Source of the DNA: Cucumis sativus
Taxonomy: Eukaryota; Streptophyta; Magnoliopsida; Cucurbitales; Cucurbitaceae
Direction of reading: 5' to 3'
Length of the DNA stretch: 64,000 nucleotides
Assembly: GCF_000004075.3 (NCBI RefSeq)
Contig: NC_026658.2
Coordinates: forward strand, 1,178,001 to 1,242,000
Part shown: positions 24,400 to 36,800 of the stretch, one piece after another
Layout: the number at the start of each line of letters is the position of its first letter
Position numbering within the stretch: the stretch's first letter is position 1
Program-made: the position numbers and the translations under genes
Notes under the pieces: generated by a model
What the model was told of the DNA's origin: nothing
Database searches by the model: none
Seen by the model: the letters and a program-made list of their open reading frames with translations, nothing else

Positions 24400-25590
24400 C
24401 TTTTACAGGGTCCACCTCATCTTTTCTTATCGACTCTATTTGTAACAATTTTTCCCAGTAATTCATTAAATATTTTTTGTAAATGTCACTGAACGTTATT
24501 CCCTTGTTGGGGCGGGGTGGTGTGAGGGTAGTATCATGTAATAATCTATTTACCTGCTTGGGAAATTGAAGTTGGTCCTATAACTACTTTCATATCATAT
24601 ATTTAGGCATAGTGCCATCAAAGAAGATTGAGTACAATAGGGGTAGAGAATTTGAAATGTAGACTACTTGGTTGCTAATATAATGTATGTCAGTCAAGGT
24701 CAAGCTCTACATGTCTTGGTGTATTGTTCTACATTTTGATTATTTTCTGATGCTTTGTGAAACCAAGGTTGCATCCCTTATCCAGCATGTGAAAATATTG
24801 CTTCTGAAACACCTCATTGTATTGACAATGTATTTTTGTATATATAAATTTTGTTGGCAAGTTTTGTGATAGGATCTTTGAATATATTTGAATTTTGATT
24901 TGGAATAATTATCTGATCGTGATGATAGTGTAGGAATATTTAACTGTGTGCATTGTGAAATTGTGAATTAGAATAGGATTGGTAAGTGTATTTTTTTCAA
25001 AATTATAATACTAATATTTGGAAGCTTTTTAAAGCATTTTGTTTGAAGTTATTGTAAATAGCAAAGTTATTAAAAATATTTATAAAGTATAGTACCATTT
25101 AAAGTTGATAGATATTTAATTCATTTTGCTATATTTGAAAATATATCTCAATTATTTTAATTTTGTAAGACTAATTATGGTTTAAATAAAATGATTCCTG
25201 TTATTGTATTCATGAAGTTGACAAATGTATAGTTTGATTAATTATGCGAACAATAACTAGAACTAAAGAGAACAACCTTTCCATATAAGTTTTTAATATT
25301 TAAAAATAATTATCAAGCAAAATTTTAAATATAATTTCACTTTCGTTTCTTAAAATATCGAAAACAGTAAAATTTAATTCTTCATAACCTTTTTAAAATT
25401 ATTTAAAAAAGAATTTAAATCTTGTTACTTTATAAATCAAATTTCAAAAGGTAAATCAATAACAAATTGAATATGAGGCTGATTATGTAATATATTACCC
25501 TTTCTTTGGTGCACCAATCTATGGAAAAATTGGGTGTTTGTAATTTGTGAAGTGAGAAACTATCAAACAAAACAGCAAAGCGTTGGACCA
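24400..25590. other. Intergenic region between GOS12 and the DUF2279-like gene
   Basis: The first few hundred bases are probably GOS12 3' untranslated sequence; the rest is AT-rich and includes a degenerate piece related to the inverted-repeat family near 25065-25140. No gene seen. Confidence 0.5.
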
Positions 25591-25607
25591 AAAAAGTGGG
25601 AGCGGGA

Positions 25608-25964
25608 ATGGAGGAAGACGATGATCCATGGTTAGCTCCCGATAAGTTCTACCATTTCCTTCTCTGTTTCTCTCTCACGATCCTCTTCGCTTCATTCGCC
25701 CTTCACACCCGCTATCCATTCATCCGTCGCCACTCCATTCTCATCGGATCCGTCCTTTCTCTTTTTGCCGGAGCCGCCAAAGAGGTCGCCGACGAACTCG
25801 GCTTCTTCAAGTCCGCCGGAGCCTCCACCAGGGATGCTGTTGCCGACTTTATCGGCGTCTTGATCGCTTCTTTCCTTCTTCACGCTCTCAGATTCTCGAT
25901 CCGCAGCGGCGGCGGCGGCGGCGGCAAAGAAGCTTGCCCTAATCGGGACATTTTAATGGTCTGA
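25608..25964 (+). CDS. Small membrane protein of DUF2279/YfiM-like type
   Basis: One exon, 118 residues. The start chosen is the ATG at 25608; the frame is open up to a GTG at 25596, but plant translation should begin at the ATG (MEEDDDPWLAPDKFYHF). The pattern DKFYHFLLCFSLTI, then a hydrophobic segment, then GAAKEVADELG and DAVADFIGVLIASFLL matches DUF2279: a conserved Asp-Lys and His early, a KE..DE motif and an ADxxG motif in the last helix. Three hydrophobic segments (about residues 14-34, 45-57 and 81-98) indicate an integral membrane protein. The C-terminal region has a Gly run from a GGC repeat. The plant function is unknown to me. The family call is from memory of the motif. Confidence 0.8.
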   Translation: MEEDDDPWLAPDKFYHFLLCFSLTILFASFALHTRYPFIRRHSILIGSVLSLFAGAAKEVADELGFFKSAGASTRDAVADFIGVLIASFLLHALRFSIRSGGGGGGKEACPNRDILMV

Positions 25965-25999
25965 AATGATATGGGAGGGTTTTCTTTTCTGCTACTGAT

Positions 26000-27600
26000 G
26001 GAGGAATGAGTCGACGTTTTACTTTGATCAAAGGTATTCGTTTGAGGTGAATTTTAACGTGGTTTCGTTTTCTTTATTCTGATGAGAATGTTTTATATTT
26101 GGGTTGCGGACTTCATTTCCTGAGATTCTCTAGCATCATTCTTCATTGGATTGGTTTCAGCTTGCTTGTTTTCATTGGAATTGTTGAAGAGATGTTCAAT
26201 TTCATTACGGTGTCATTAATATTTTTAGTTAGAGAGTGTAAATTAAGAAAGGAGGAGTAGATCACTTCTTATTGTAGTACATTTTGTATCTATGCAGATT
26301 TAAGTGCTGAGTTTACGATGTGCTTAATAGATTTTGTTAGGTGATTGGAATATAGCATCAAAGGATCTTCAAGGTTTATCTAATTTTTCCTTCCAAATTT
26401 GAGTAATAATGATATCACCAGGCTCTTTATAACATCCTTTAAGATTTTTTTCCTTGTTTTTGACAATTAGATGTTGTAGGGTCAGATTAGTGATCACCCT
26501 TTCTTCGACCTGTGTCAACGTGCTTGCTTATCTGTGTTAATATGCTTGCTTGTGTGTTGACGTCCTTCCTCTACTGCATGTTGATGTGCTTGCTTTAGTC
26601 ATGTTGACGTACCTGCTGCACCAACTTTGCTGTGTCAAATGACCTACGTTCCCTAAAAGCTCATTGTATAGAGAAATAGCTATAATCTCACTAGATAATC
26701 TTTTTGTTGAATTTTAGAAATTTTGCTGGTTTCCTCACAATTTTTTTTCTAAATGGTTTTCATCTTTCTTGAGGAAACATTTATATTCGTAGCCTCTTTC
26801 ATCCGCCTTTTAGGGAGAAAGGTCTCTTCTTGTGGTTAGGCGTGTTAACTTTATTGTGGGATCTCTAGGGAAATATTAATAGGGTTTTTAGAGGAGTTGA
26901 TAGGGACTCTAGTGATGTTTGATCCCTGGGGACGTTTTATATTTCTCATTAATTTTCGATTTCAAAGACTAATTAATCCATAGGTGAGGTTGAACGTGGT
27001 TGGTTATTTTTTTTTTTTAAAAAAAGGTCTTTTAAGTACAACTTGGGGTAGGGGGATTTGAACTCGGAATCTCTTGTTCTCAAGAAAGATACTGAGTGCT
27101 CATGTTGACAATTTGGTTATCTTTTCTCTAGGGTTTTTTTGCGGGGCTTGTTCTTTTTTTGTATCCCTTTGTGTTTTCTTTTCAATATTTCTATAAATGA
27201 AGAAAAATAAATATTGTCATAGCCAAATTCTAAAAACAAATTTAAAAGACTGTTGTTTGTAGTTCTTAAAATTTGGGTTATGACTTGGAAACATTCATAA
27301 AAAGGATTTCAAAAAACTAGAAATCAAATGGTTAGGGAGATAGGCCATGGTTTTCTAGTTACTACCTGAATTGAGTTTACAATTCAACTGCTATAGTTTC
27401 ATTTCTAGATTACAAAGACAATTATTAGGCAGTTTCTTTTCCTTTTGGTTAAGCACTGGAAATCCTTTGGTTAACTATCATACACACAATGACCAATACT
27501 TGCAGCCTATCCATACACATTGTTCTGTTGCGTATTTACTACTGATACTGAACATACATTTGGTTTCATTTTTCCATCTCATCCATCTTTCTGATTTAGA
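26000..27600. other. Intergenic stretch with a decayed minisatellite
   Basis: Between the DUF2279-like gene and the 3' end of NIP6;1 there is no supported gene. The stretch includes probable 3' untranslated sequence, a decayed minisatellite at 26513-26622 and a tRNA-like fragment near 27035-27125. Confidence 0.5.
26513..26622. repeat. Decayed minisatellite, five units of 20-24 bp
   Basis: Five successive units begin at 26513, 26535, 26555, 26579 and 26602. Each starts TGT(C/T)(A/G)A and most continue with a (C/T)GTGCTTGCTT-like core. Units differ in length and sequence, so the array is old. Confidence 0.65.
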
Positions 27601-27675
27601 ATTTGTCTCAAGGATCTAAGGTTCAACATGTTCTCTGGGTTAATTAGGTAGGTAGGTTGGGGGATCGATCAGTTG

Positions 27676-30022
27676 TCATCGTCGAAAGCTTGCTGCAGTA
27701 GAAGGCAAGCGTGAATCACCATCTTTGTCAGGCAACTTAACTGCAGTGTAGATTCCAGCTCCACACAATGTCCCTAATATGGGAGCTGTGAGGTAAATCC
27801 ATATGGCTTTGAAATTGTTTACTGCAATGGCTGGCCCCAGTGTTCTTACTGGATTCATTGAAGCTCCAGTTGTTTGTCTGTTACATAATTAAAATGAAAA
27901 GCTTTTTAGTTTGTTTGTTGTTTAATGGAGGTATATAGGGTAACATTTGTTCATAAGATAAGGCTCTAAATTACGGTTTCCTTTCTGAAACAGTAGCCAC
28001 TTTGTTCACGTCTACATTTTGAAGAGAAATCTATTACTATGAGTTGGATGAATCATTACCGGTTTGGTTTGTAATTATTAAATCTCTATACTTTCAATTC
28101 TGTAACAATTTAATCTATAATTTTAAATTGTTAACAATATTTTAAAACTACTAATTAAGATACATTCCAATTTACTCTTTAAACTATATTATGCAACATC
28201 GGTTTTATACTTTGAAACTGAAACAAATTTCAAATATTAAAGGTTGAAGTGAAAATTTTAAAACTATCCATAGATACCCAATTGAAATAAAATTTAAATT
28301 ATGAAATAAATTTGAACATTTTAGAATTAAATTATTTCGGATGAAAAATGTGTTCGAAAATATTTATAATTACAATGAAAATTTAAAATCTATCCAAGGT
28401 AAATATAGATTTAAATTATAAAAAAATGTAAGAATTTGAAACAATTGGAGATATAGTTTTGGTTTTGTACATACCCCGCGATGAGTACGTTGAGCATAAC
28501 CGTTGCCCCTACCGCGATTCCCGCTAACTCTCCCACCTGCGTTTTCATTTATTTCTTTATTAAGCAAAACAATTACAAAAACTTTTCAAGAAGTCAAAAT
28601 ATCAATAGAGACGGATATAATCGTAGTTTATCTCGGTATATAGATATTTTATAAACATTTTGATATAGAGACGGATATAATCGTAGTTTATCTCGGTATA
28701 TAGATATTTTATAAACATTTTAGTTCATTTTGTTAATCTTTATTATTTATTAGAACGAACATCAAACTTAATTGTAATAAAATATATAAATTTAGAAGTA
28801 ACTCAAATGATACAACACAGTATATTGGTATACAAATTCTAGATAAGTAGTGTAAATTAAAATCCTTACTAAGTAATCTAAACCCAAGGAAAAGAGGAAC
28901 TCACAGCTCGAGTGTCCGTAGCGACCGCGGTGAGGACAAACATGAGGTTGAAGCTAATAATAAACTCAAGAGCAAAAGCTTGGGCATATCCACATGAAGG
29001 AATAGTGGCTCCTCCTCCCATTATTGGATCAAAGGTCCATTTCAATGCAAATGATGAACACAGAGAAGCCACCATTTGAGCTCCAATATACAATGGCACC
29101 TGCAAACATATGTATACATATATATCAAGAGAATTCAAACAAGTTTTAAAACATAAGCGGATAAGTGACGGTATGTAAAAACATTGATAATGGTTACATA
29201 CATGCTTCCAAGGAAACTGCTTCAATGCAGCAAAAGCAATGGTGACAGCTGGATTCAGATGGGCTCCGGAGATGTGACCCGTTGACAAGATCACGATCAT
29301 CACTGCAAGGCCGGTGGAAGCCGCCAGGCCGATCAACGTTTCAGTTCCTCCCGTCTTTTGGTTCACAATGGCAGTGGCAGTTCCGGCAAATATGAGAATC
29401 AAAGTGCCTATAAACTCTGCTCCCACCTATTAGTAGAGAAGGAGAGACAACTTTTATGTATATACTCTTTCAATTCCAAAAATTTAGAATGACTCATTAG
29501 GAGAGAGAGAGAGAGAATTGCTCTCTTCTTCCTTCTCTTTGTTTCAACCATAGTTTAAGCGTTTGACATCTTGAGCTACACTCTTGTTTGCATACTCTAC
29601 TACAAGTGGACAATAAAAAATAAATAAAAAAAGAGTATTGTCAAGTGTGCATAACGATAAACCGTGGTTGGACAAATTGAGTATGAGCTCGACCGAGATG
29701 AATGCACAAAAGTATTTCATATGAGATGTGGGTTAGTGTAAAGCTTAAAACTTTAGAAACTAAAACGCTCTCTTTCTATATATAGGGTTACCTTTCTTGC
29801 AAGTGAGACAGGAGAGTATGGCAATGAACAAGAAGAGACTATTTTAGTTAAGCCACCTTCTTCACTCCCCCAATTATCATCAACATTGAAAGAGATGCAA
29901 CTTTTGAGAAGAGATCTTTTACCATTCTCACTTCCATGCTGATTTTCTTTCACTCGTCCAAACAGCGGAGCTCCAGGAGTTCCCGGCGTCACCGGTGTTG
30001 ATGGAGCTTCCTCTGTATCCAT
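27676..30022 (-). CDS. NIP6-1: NIP6;1-type aquaporin (nodulin 26-like intrinsic protein, boric acid channel subgroup)
   Basis: Five exons on the minus strand (30022-29792, 29426-29202, 29099-28905, 28536-28475, 27877-27676) join in frame to 304 residues, the family's usual length. The N terminus (MDTEEAPSTPVTPGTPGAPL) and the C terminus ending SFRR are those of NIP5/NIP6. The two pore motifs are NPA at 135-137 and NPV at 246-248; the NPA/NPV pair is that of NIP6;1 rather than the NPS/NPV of NIP5;1. Ala precedes the Ser-Met-Asn of the second motif, also as in NIP6;1. Subgroup II NIPs carry boric acid and other small neutral solutes across the plasma membrane; NIP6;1 delivers boron to young tissue in Arabidopsis. 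Residue 239 is Gln where relatives have Pro. GTG codons at 30109 and 29426 are not starts. Confidence 0.95.
28605..28721. repeat. 60-bp tandem duplication in NIP6;1 intron
   Basis: Two units of 60 bp (28605-28664 and 28665-28721, the second lacking its last bases) are identical and begin ATAGAGACGGATATAATCG. They lie in the intron between exons 3 and 4 (28537-28904). The identity suggests recent origin. Confidence 0.9.
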
Positions 30023-30150
30023 AGCACAAAAGTTCCAAAAGAGAGAGAAGGCTATGAAAAAAACAAGATTAATAAAGATTGTTTTGTTTTTGGCTTTGGG
30101 GTTTGTCACCTACTGTGGTTGGAGAGTGAAGTGTGCTGAGAATGTTTGTT

Positions 30151-30159
30151 TATTTATAG
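30151..30159 (-). promoter_or_regulatory. TATA box of NIP6;1
   Basis: The minus strand reads CTATAAATA, about 130 bp upstream of the NIP6;1 ATG at 30022. This places transcription start near 30122 and a leader of about 100 nt. Within this leader no ATGTAA minimal upstream frame is present, unlike the boron-responsive leader known for NIP5;1. Confidence 0.6.
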
Positions 30160-30199
30160 CAGAAATTTGATTGACTTAAGGGAATCCGAAAGTAAGAAA

Positions 30200-33100
30200 A
30201 GAGAAAACTAATAATGGTCATAAATAAGAGTATCACGTGACAACTTGTGATTGAACGATTAAATTATAGATATCTAAGTAATTTTTTTATAATATTTATT
30301 ATTTTTCTCTCCCTAACATGCCACTTTTGAATTATTAGATTCAAATCACCCTTGTATTAGTCGTCTTAAATCAACGTGATGATATGTGATGGAAAGGTTG
30401 TGGTTCTAAACAAAATCCTTTGGGATATCATTGGGTGATTCCATGATTTTAGGTTGGCAAAGTTTTTATAACTTTTATTTATAAAATGATATTTATTGGA
30501 TTAATTTGGTTATTTTGACCATTAATGATTGTTTTTAATTAAGATGTCACTGGGGAAACAAAATATTTAATATTGTTATTAAACAAAGCATATGGGATTG
30601 TGACACATCTCAAAATTGCACATGAGTTGGCTCTCAAATTTCTTATAAAATTATAATTAGAATCAATCCACCATTATTGTTATTATATAAACAACAATTA
30701 TAAGCCATAAAGTAATGTCTCCAACACATGATTTTGAGTTGAAATATGATTGATTAGGGGAAGTATCCCAGAAGGTCTTTAGCTAATTAGTATTTTAATT
30801 CACTAATTTACTTTTAATGCATTATAACATAAATATATAAATTATCAAATGCAAAGAGAATCTCTGAATTAGGCATATAAATTATTTATAATTATTCCAT
30901 TTTTGTTTCATAGTATTGTTCTAAGTAAAGCTTAATTAAATGGGTTGGTTTTGGTCCCTTCTTTCTAATTTCTATTTATTCTTTGGCTTCTCCTGCTTTA
31001 GTCATTATGAGAAAAATATATATATGTTGATGTGTGGCTAAAATTGGTTTACTTTTTGTTTCGAAGTATATATGCTAATTCTTCAAAGCATTAAGAGTGT
31101 ATCGAATACAAAAGCATTCAATGCTATAGATTATTGGAGAGTCGTTGAGTTTTAAAATTTAATTGTATGGGTATTTCAAAATTAAAATGAAATCAAGTGA
31201 ATTACTCTTTTTTTCCTTTGGAGGTATTTCGTCTTGTTTTTAATAGTTGGAAATACTATCGATCTTAAGTTTTCTATTCTTCGTTATACTTCTTTATAAC
31301 TTTATTCTCTCGTCAAGAAGAAAGAAAAACGACCAAACACATTACATAATCAATCAAGAAAGATGACAAGGGAATAACCCTAAATAAATGATAAACTAGG
31401 TATAGAATATGACTAGGTGGTATAAAATTTGCTATTCTAATCGATTTGTGAATAATATTCTTTTCCATGTATCGTAGTTATCAAAAAATTAGAGTTACAA
31501 TTGGAATTGAATTTGTTCTTTCATTAAAAGTGAAAGAAAATTCATATGCACTATGATTCATACAAGAAATATCAACACATTCGGAACAAAAAATACGAGA
31601 ACAATATTCGTTTAGTACAAAAGTTATGAAAATGAGAGATCAAACATTTTACACATTTAAAAATATCATGTAAATTATCATTGAGCTCACTATTCGGTAA
31701 AATACAAAGATAATGCGGTTCACGATCAAATCAATGAAACGGAGAGAAAAGTTAACCCTATAAAGGTTTTAGAGTAAAGTAGAATATAAATAGGGTGTGG
31801 CACAAAAGTTTAGGATCCTTTTGTGACCCAAATGTCCTAATCTCTCTTTTCATCTATCTGTTGAAAACTTCCCTCACTTTTGATGACCAAAAGAATTTTA
31901 CATCTTTCAATCTCATTGTGAGTTATTAGATCGTTGTTGAATCAACTTTTTTGCACTTATGCCAAAAATGCGAATGAATATTGTAGTTGAAGCTTGAGGC
32001 TTTAATTTCTTCGAGATAGTTCTCATTCTCTTTAATGATTAGTACTCTTACTCTAGAAGTAAACAAAAGGTTTAAGTGTGCCCAACCTTTAGAGTAATAC
32101 ACTAAACGTTTCAAAAATAGAATATGAAACACTCTCAAATTAAGAATGTACCACTTAATTTTTTTGAAAAAAAGATTATCTTAATCATTGTAGTTATTTT
32201 AATAATATCTCTAAATTTTCTAAAACATTCTTACAATTAGTATATAAACGTAAACTAACTTCTTAGAGAGGACCTTCAATGGCTCATGTACACAGATTTT
32301 ACAAATGTCAAATATGATAGATAACAACACATCAAACAACTCTGCACACCTTATATCTCAATCGATTACTAGCACTAAAACAACAAATCCAAATAGGCTA
32401 TGTATCATAATGTGCGACTCTCTGAGAGCATATTTCCTACGAGAGCATATTCCCTTAAATAGCCCAAACTTAAAGAATAACCAAAGAATAAATGGTACCT
32501 AGTCTTAACTCCACTAGTAAATTAGGATTATGATCATAGCACCATCAAACATCACCTATTTATATGATTATGCGTCTATAATCGATTTCAAACAACCATG
32601 TTTGAAAATATTACCTCTAAACCAAAGGAGGTTAAGCTCCAATCACCATAAGGTTCCTAGAATGTCGTAAGGAACCCTATGCACTAACGATTGAAAACAC
32701 TTCTGATCGATAGAGGAGCTAGATCACACAACCCTCTCTCCAAACTTCGGCCACCATTTTGAAGGAAATCATCAGCATATAACCACAGTACTTATCATTG
32801 CAGAATAGGTTCTCTTTCTAAGGAAAGTTCAAATCATATCCAACAACCATATTATAAGCAATTATATAGTTGAATTACTATTTTCTCTATATAATGAGTC
32901 ACCTTTAAAAGAAACATAATACCATAAATAATAATAACAACAAATTGTAGAAAAGATGATTAATTACTAGAAAAATGTTTAAAACGGAAGGGCATTCGAA
33001 TATATTCATATTTGATTGTGAAACCCCTGAATTATGTCACATTTTTCAATATGTAATCATAATAGAATTTCACTAATAGAACAATCCTAACAAACTCTCA

Positions 33101-33780
33101 TTTGCAAAGGTAGTTAGATTATTCTTATCAAGTTTACTTAAGCACATTGCAAATGTACTTTGTTCTTTTTACCGTTGTTTAAGGTTAATCAATAATGATA
33201 ACTACAATAATAATTGACAAAGAAACCTTCAACTTCACAATACAACTGTGTTTGTTGATTACCAATTTAATTGAAAGTTATTTCATATTGATTACAAAAT
33301 ACAAGTAAACCACAAACATACAACCTACTTTTTAAATTACCATCAACTCTCCCAATAAGTAATTCATACCTCAATTTGTAAGATCAGAAAACACAACTAA
33401 TCAATGATTCAATTAATAGAGAAAGAAAAATGAAGAGATTCGAACTGTTTCACAAATCCAGACTTTATCTTTATAAGAAAGCTTGCCTTTTATTTTCCAC
33501 AAGCAGCTATGAGTCTCACAAGTCACAAGGAGTACTGAAGACCACAAAAACCACAGCTAGTGTTTAGTGATAAACAAACTGCAAGAGCCCAGAAGATCGA
33601 TCAAGTAAATACAACAAACAGAGCAAAGCCAAAATCAAAATGACTCTGCTGCTATTCAGTAAAAGCTAACAGTTTCTACCTCAGTACACAAAAAAGATGG
33701 AATGTCCTCAATAAATAGTTGAACATAATCCAATCCAATCTAGACTACTTCCTGCTTTATAACAATTGAATTATAATTGG
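30200..33780. other. Gene-free stretch upstream of NIP6;1
   Basis: AT-rich sequence without supported genes; short open frames here lack motifs. The part nearest 33838 is presumably 3' untranslated sequence of the L1 gene. Confidence 0.5.
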
Positions 33781-33837
33781 GGAAAAGGGAGATCAAAGAT
33801 GAAAAAATGGCTACGAAAAAACCTACAACTTTAGATT

Positions 33838-36800
33838 TCATCGGACCACACCACTTAAGTACTTTCTGTTGTATTGATCTGCAACTTTGGACAATGATTG
33901 TATTGTGATTGGGAATCCGGGACCCATCTGCAAATTACAAAAATAATGAGTTATTTCACCATTTAGTAGACATTCAGTAGGTGCAACTAAGAGGATATAA
34001 GATCCCAAAGAGGAGATATGTATCAGCGAAGTGTGCAACCATCATTTCGGTTTATGAACATGTACTATAAACAAATTATTTGGAAGTAAAACTGACATGC
34101 ATCAACTTATAAATAGCCTACCAATAGAACTCCAAACGTAGTGAAATATAAGGATCAGAATTACAACAAAACTTTCCCAAGTATTTAAGGTACTTGAAAC
34201 CTCCTTTTTTATCATTTGTGGAATGATACTAGAGCCTAGAATATTAAACAATTTCCTATTCTCTCCCTATTTTATGATCACCATAACCCTTCCTTAGCTG
34301 ATAACTAACATGCCCTCAATACTGAATAATATTCCTTAGCATTCTATCACCTACAAAAATAAAGGATGGACAAATAGAGAATGGGGTCTTATGGTCAATA
34401 TTTAGAACATAAACTGTCTCATGTCTCATATCCTTTACTAACCTTTCAGACATTTTATAAGATTTATCATTGGTCAAAACAGCCGACATTCCCTTAACTA
34501 TTTTAAATATGTATGCTACAGATGAATTATTCAATATCCTTGATAGCAAAATAGTACTATGAGAATTTTTGGAGCCGTTGAACTTCTTATTTTCATGCCA
34601 AGACATTCACAGATTCTGACACAAAATGTTCATACATCTGAGTGACTCATTCATCCAAATAGCACAGACACATACTTTTTTAAACAGTTTTAGGAATTTC
34701 ACAAAAGGAAGAGGCAGATAACTTGCAGCCTATAGCAATACATATCTAGACTTAACATCAAAATAAGATCTTAAAGTTGCAATGAAAGAAAGCCCGTTTA
34801 TGAAATCACAATATTTGTCCCAAGGACCTCCATGATCCATGTTCATCAAGTTTGGAGTTAGAAACTCATGCATGATTACTATTGCATGATCCTAGTAGAT
34901 CCTTGAGAGATTTTCACACAATAATTTTAGTGTTGAACTCAACAATGTATCACTATGCTCCTAAGAAATTCAGTGTTGCAATGGCCATAACAATAGTTGA
35001 GAGAATTACCGTGCTACATATGTGGAAGGAATTTAAATATCCAGCATATTTTGAGGCTGCAAGTACATATAATTTCAGTCAGAGAAACCAAAGAAAATGC
35101 TATGATTATCGGCAGAAGAGTCAGTCCGTTGATAGGAACATTTTTCGTAAAAGTAGTAAAAGCACTTAAGTTCAATGTTGAATGAATTTGTATCATGGGG
35201 GGGAAAAAAGAGTACAACTTGCCTTTTTTCAAGCCAACAGGCTTTGCAAGCAAAAGAGCATTCACAAATGCACCAATATTTTCTCGTAAGAACTCTTCCG
35301 AATGACTCACCTGCAAGAAACAGTTTGTGCTAATTAGATGGGTACTTTCTGAAACTGCTTCAGCATCTGCATTCCTTATGAAAGTAAGCTATATGCTTCA
35401 AACTAAAGTTATTTTACCTTCCCAAGCCCCACATGCACAATAGATGTGGAATCCATTTTAAAATGCATGTGTCCTTCTCTTGCTTTCTTTAAGGCCCCTT
35501 TGATATCACTGGTCACAGTACCTAGCTATACAATATGTCAGCACATCTGATTTGATTTCAATCTATAAGCAATGGAACACCAAAGAAACAGAGGATTGTG
35601 TGCTCACTTTAGGATCTGGTAGCAATCCACGCTGTCTCAAAATCTTGGAAATCTAAACACCAATAACATCAAACTTTGAGTAAATGTTTTATAAAAATAT
35701 TCTTCTTGAATACACAGCCATCAGCATAGAACAATACAATGCACAAAAAGTTAATTTCCATAAACCTTGCCAATGCGCCTCATCATTTCAGGGGTAGAGA
35801 AACACTTATCAGCATTGAATTTCCGACTGCCTGCATATATAAAGTTAAAGAAATGAAGTCCCAAACAATTATTAGTTCGAAATTCAAGTTCATCTAACTA
35901 ACACAACCAACTTGATTTTGCAAAGCTTTTGATCATGTTTGTTGGGCCCATTTGAACTATATTATGAGAAGGTTTATCCAAGAAGAAGAACCGATACTTA
36001 GGTGCACTTCCACAAAACTTCTTAAGCTGTTATTTTTTCATGACAATCCTAGACAATATAGAGAGACCTTAAAAGGGCTAATTCCACCTCTCATAACATT
36101 AGGATTAAATTTAATTTGAACAACTTGAAATTTTAAGGGAAAAATTGATTCATTGAATAGGTTCAAGTACAAGAATGAAATAAAATTTTCCCTAATAATA
36201 AAAAGGAAACCCAATAGGATCAGTTCAGTTCTTACTTGCAATTTGCTCTATTAGTTCAAGGCCACCTACAATATCAGCTCCAGCAGCCCTTGCTTCCTCA
36301 GCGTCAGCCCCTTCAGCAAAGAAAGCCACTTTGACAGTCTGAAAGGTAATATATATTTTTTCAACAAATTAATTATATATTGAGTTCCAATGTGACATGC
36401 TCATTCAACCAGAATTCACATGCTTACCTTCCCAATGGAATGAGGCAGAGTCATGTTACCCAGAACTTGCTGCATTTTAGAGGAAGAAAGTCATGAATGC
36501 AAACAACATTGCAGTAGATAAATACATAGCAAGAACTACGTAGGTAGAATACTAAAGAACGAAAGAACAGACTTCCTCGGCTACCGACCATACAGAGAGA
36601 AGAGGGAAGAAAGGTTAGCTGTTCAGCTACCAGCTGGTGAAAGAGACATTTTTATCTCATGTTCATTAAAAATAAAGGATGTGGATACCTTTCAGAAGTT
36701 ATATAAAATGAGTGTCAGAGTAAACAACAGACACATTTAAACTTTTTAACAAATTTAAATAGTGAATCAGACAAATCATTCGTATATATGCCCTCTGACA

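Noticed and set aside
25596-25607. Upstream extension of the DUF2279-like protein
   Set aside because: The extension would start at a GTG; the ATG at 25608 is the plausible plant start.
28878-29426. Single long NIP exon as one open frame
   Set aside because: It reads through the intron 29100-29201; splice signals at both ends restore the conserved HVPLYIGAQ junction.
30023-30109. N-terminal extension of NIP6;1
   Set aside because: It would start at GTG, and the ATG at 30022 gives the canonical MDTEE-type N terminus of NIP6;1.
30022-30160. Boron-responsive ATGTAA minimal upstream frame in the NIP6;1 leader
   Set aside because: I looked for ATGTAA on the coding strand between the TATA box and the ATG and found none.
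34882-35185. Plus-strand open frames opposite the L1 gene
   Set aside because: They overlap the 47-bp exon at 35010-35056 and L1 introns on the opposite strand and have no domains.
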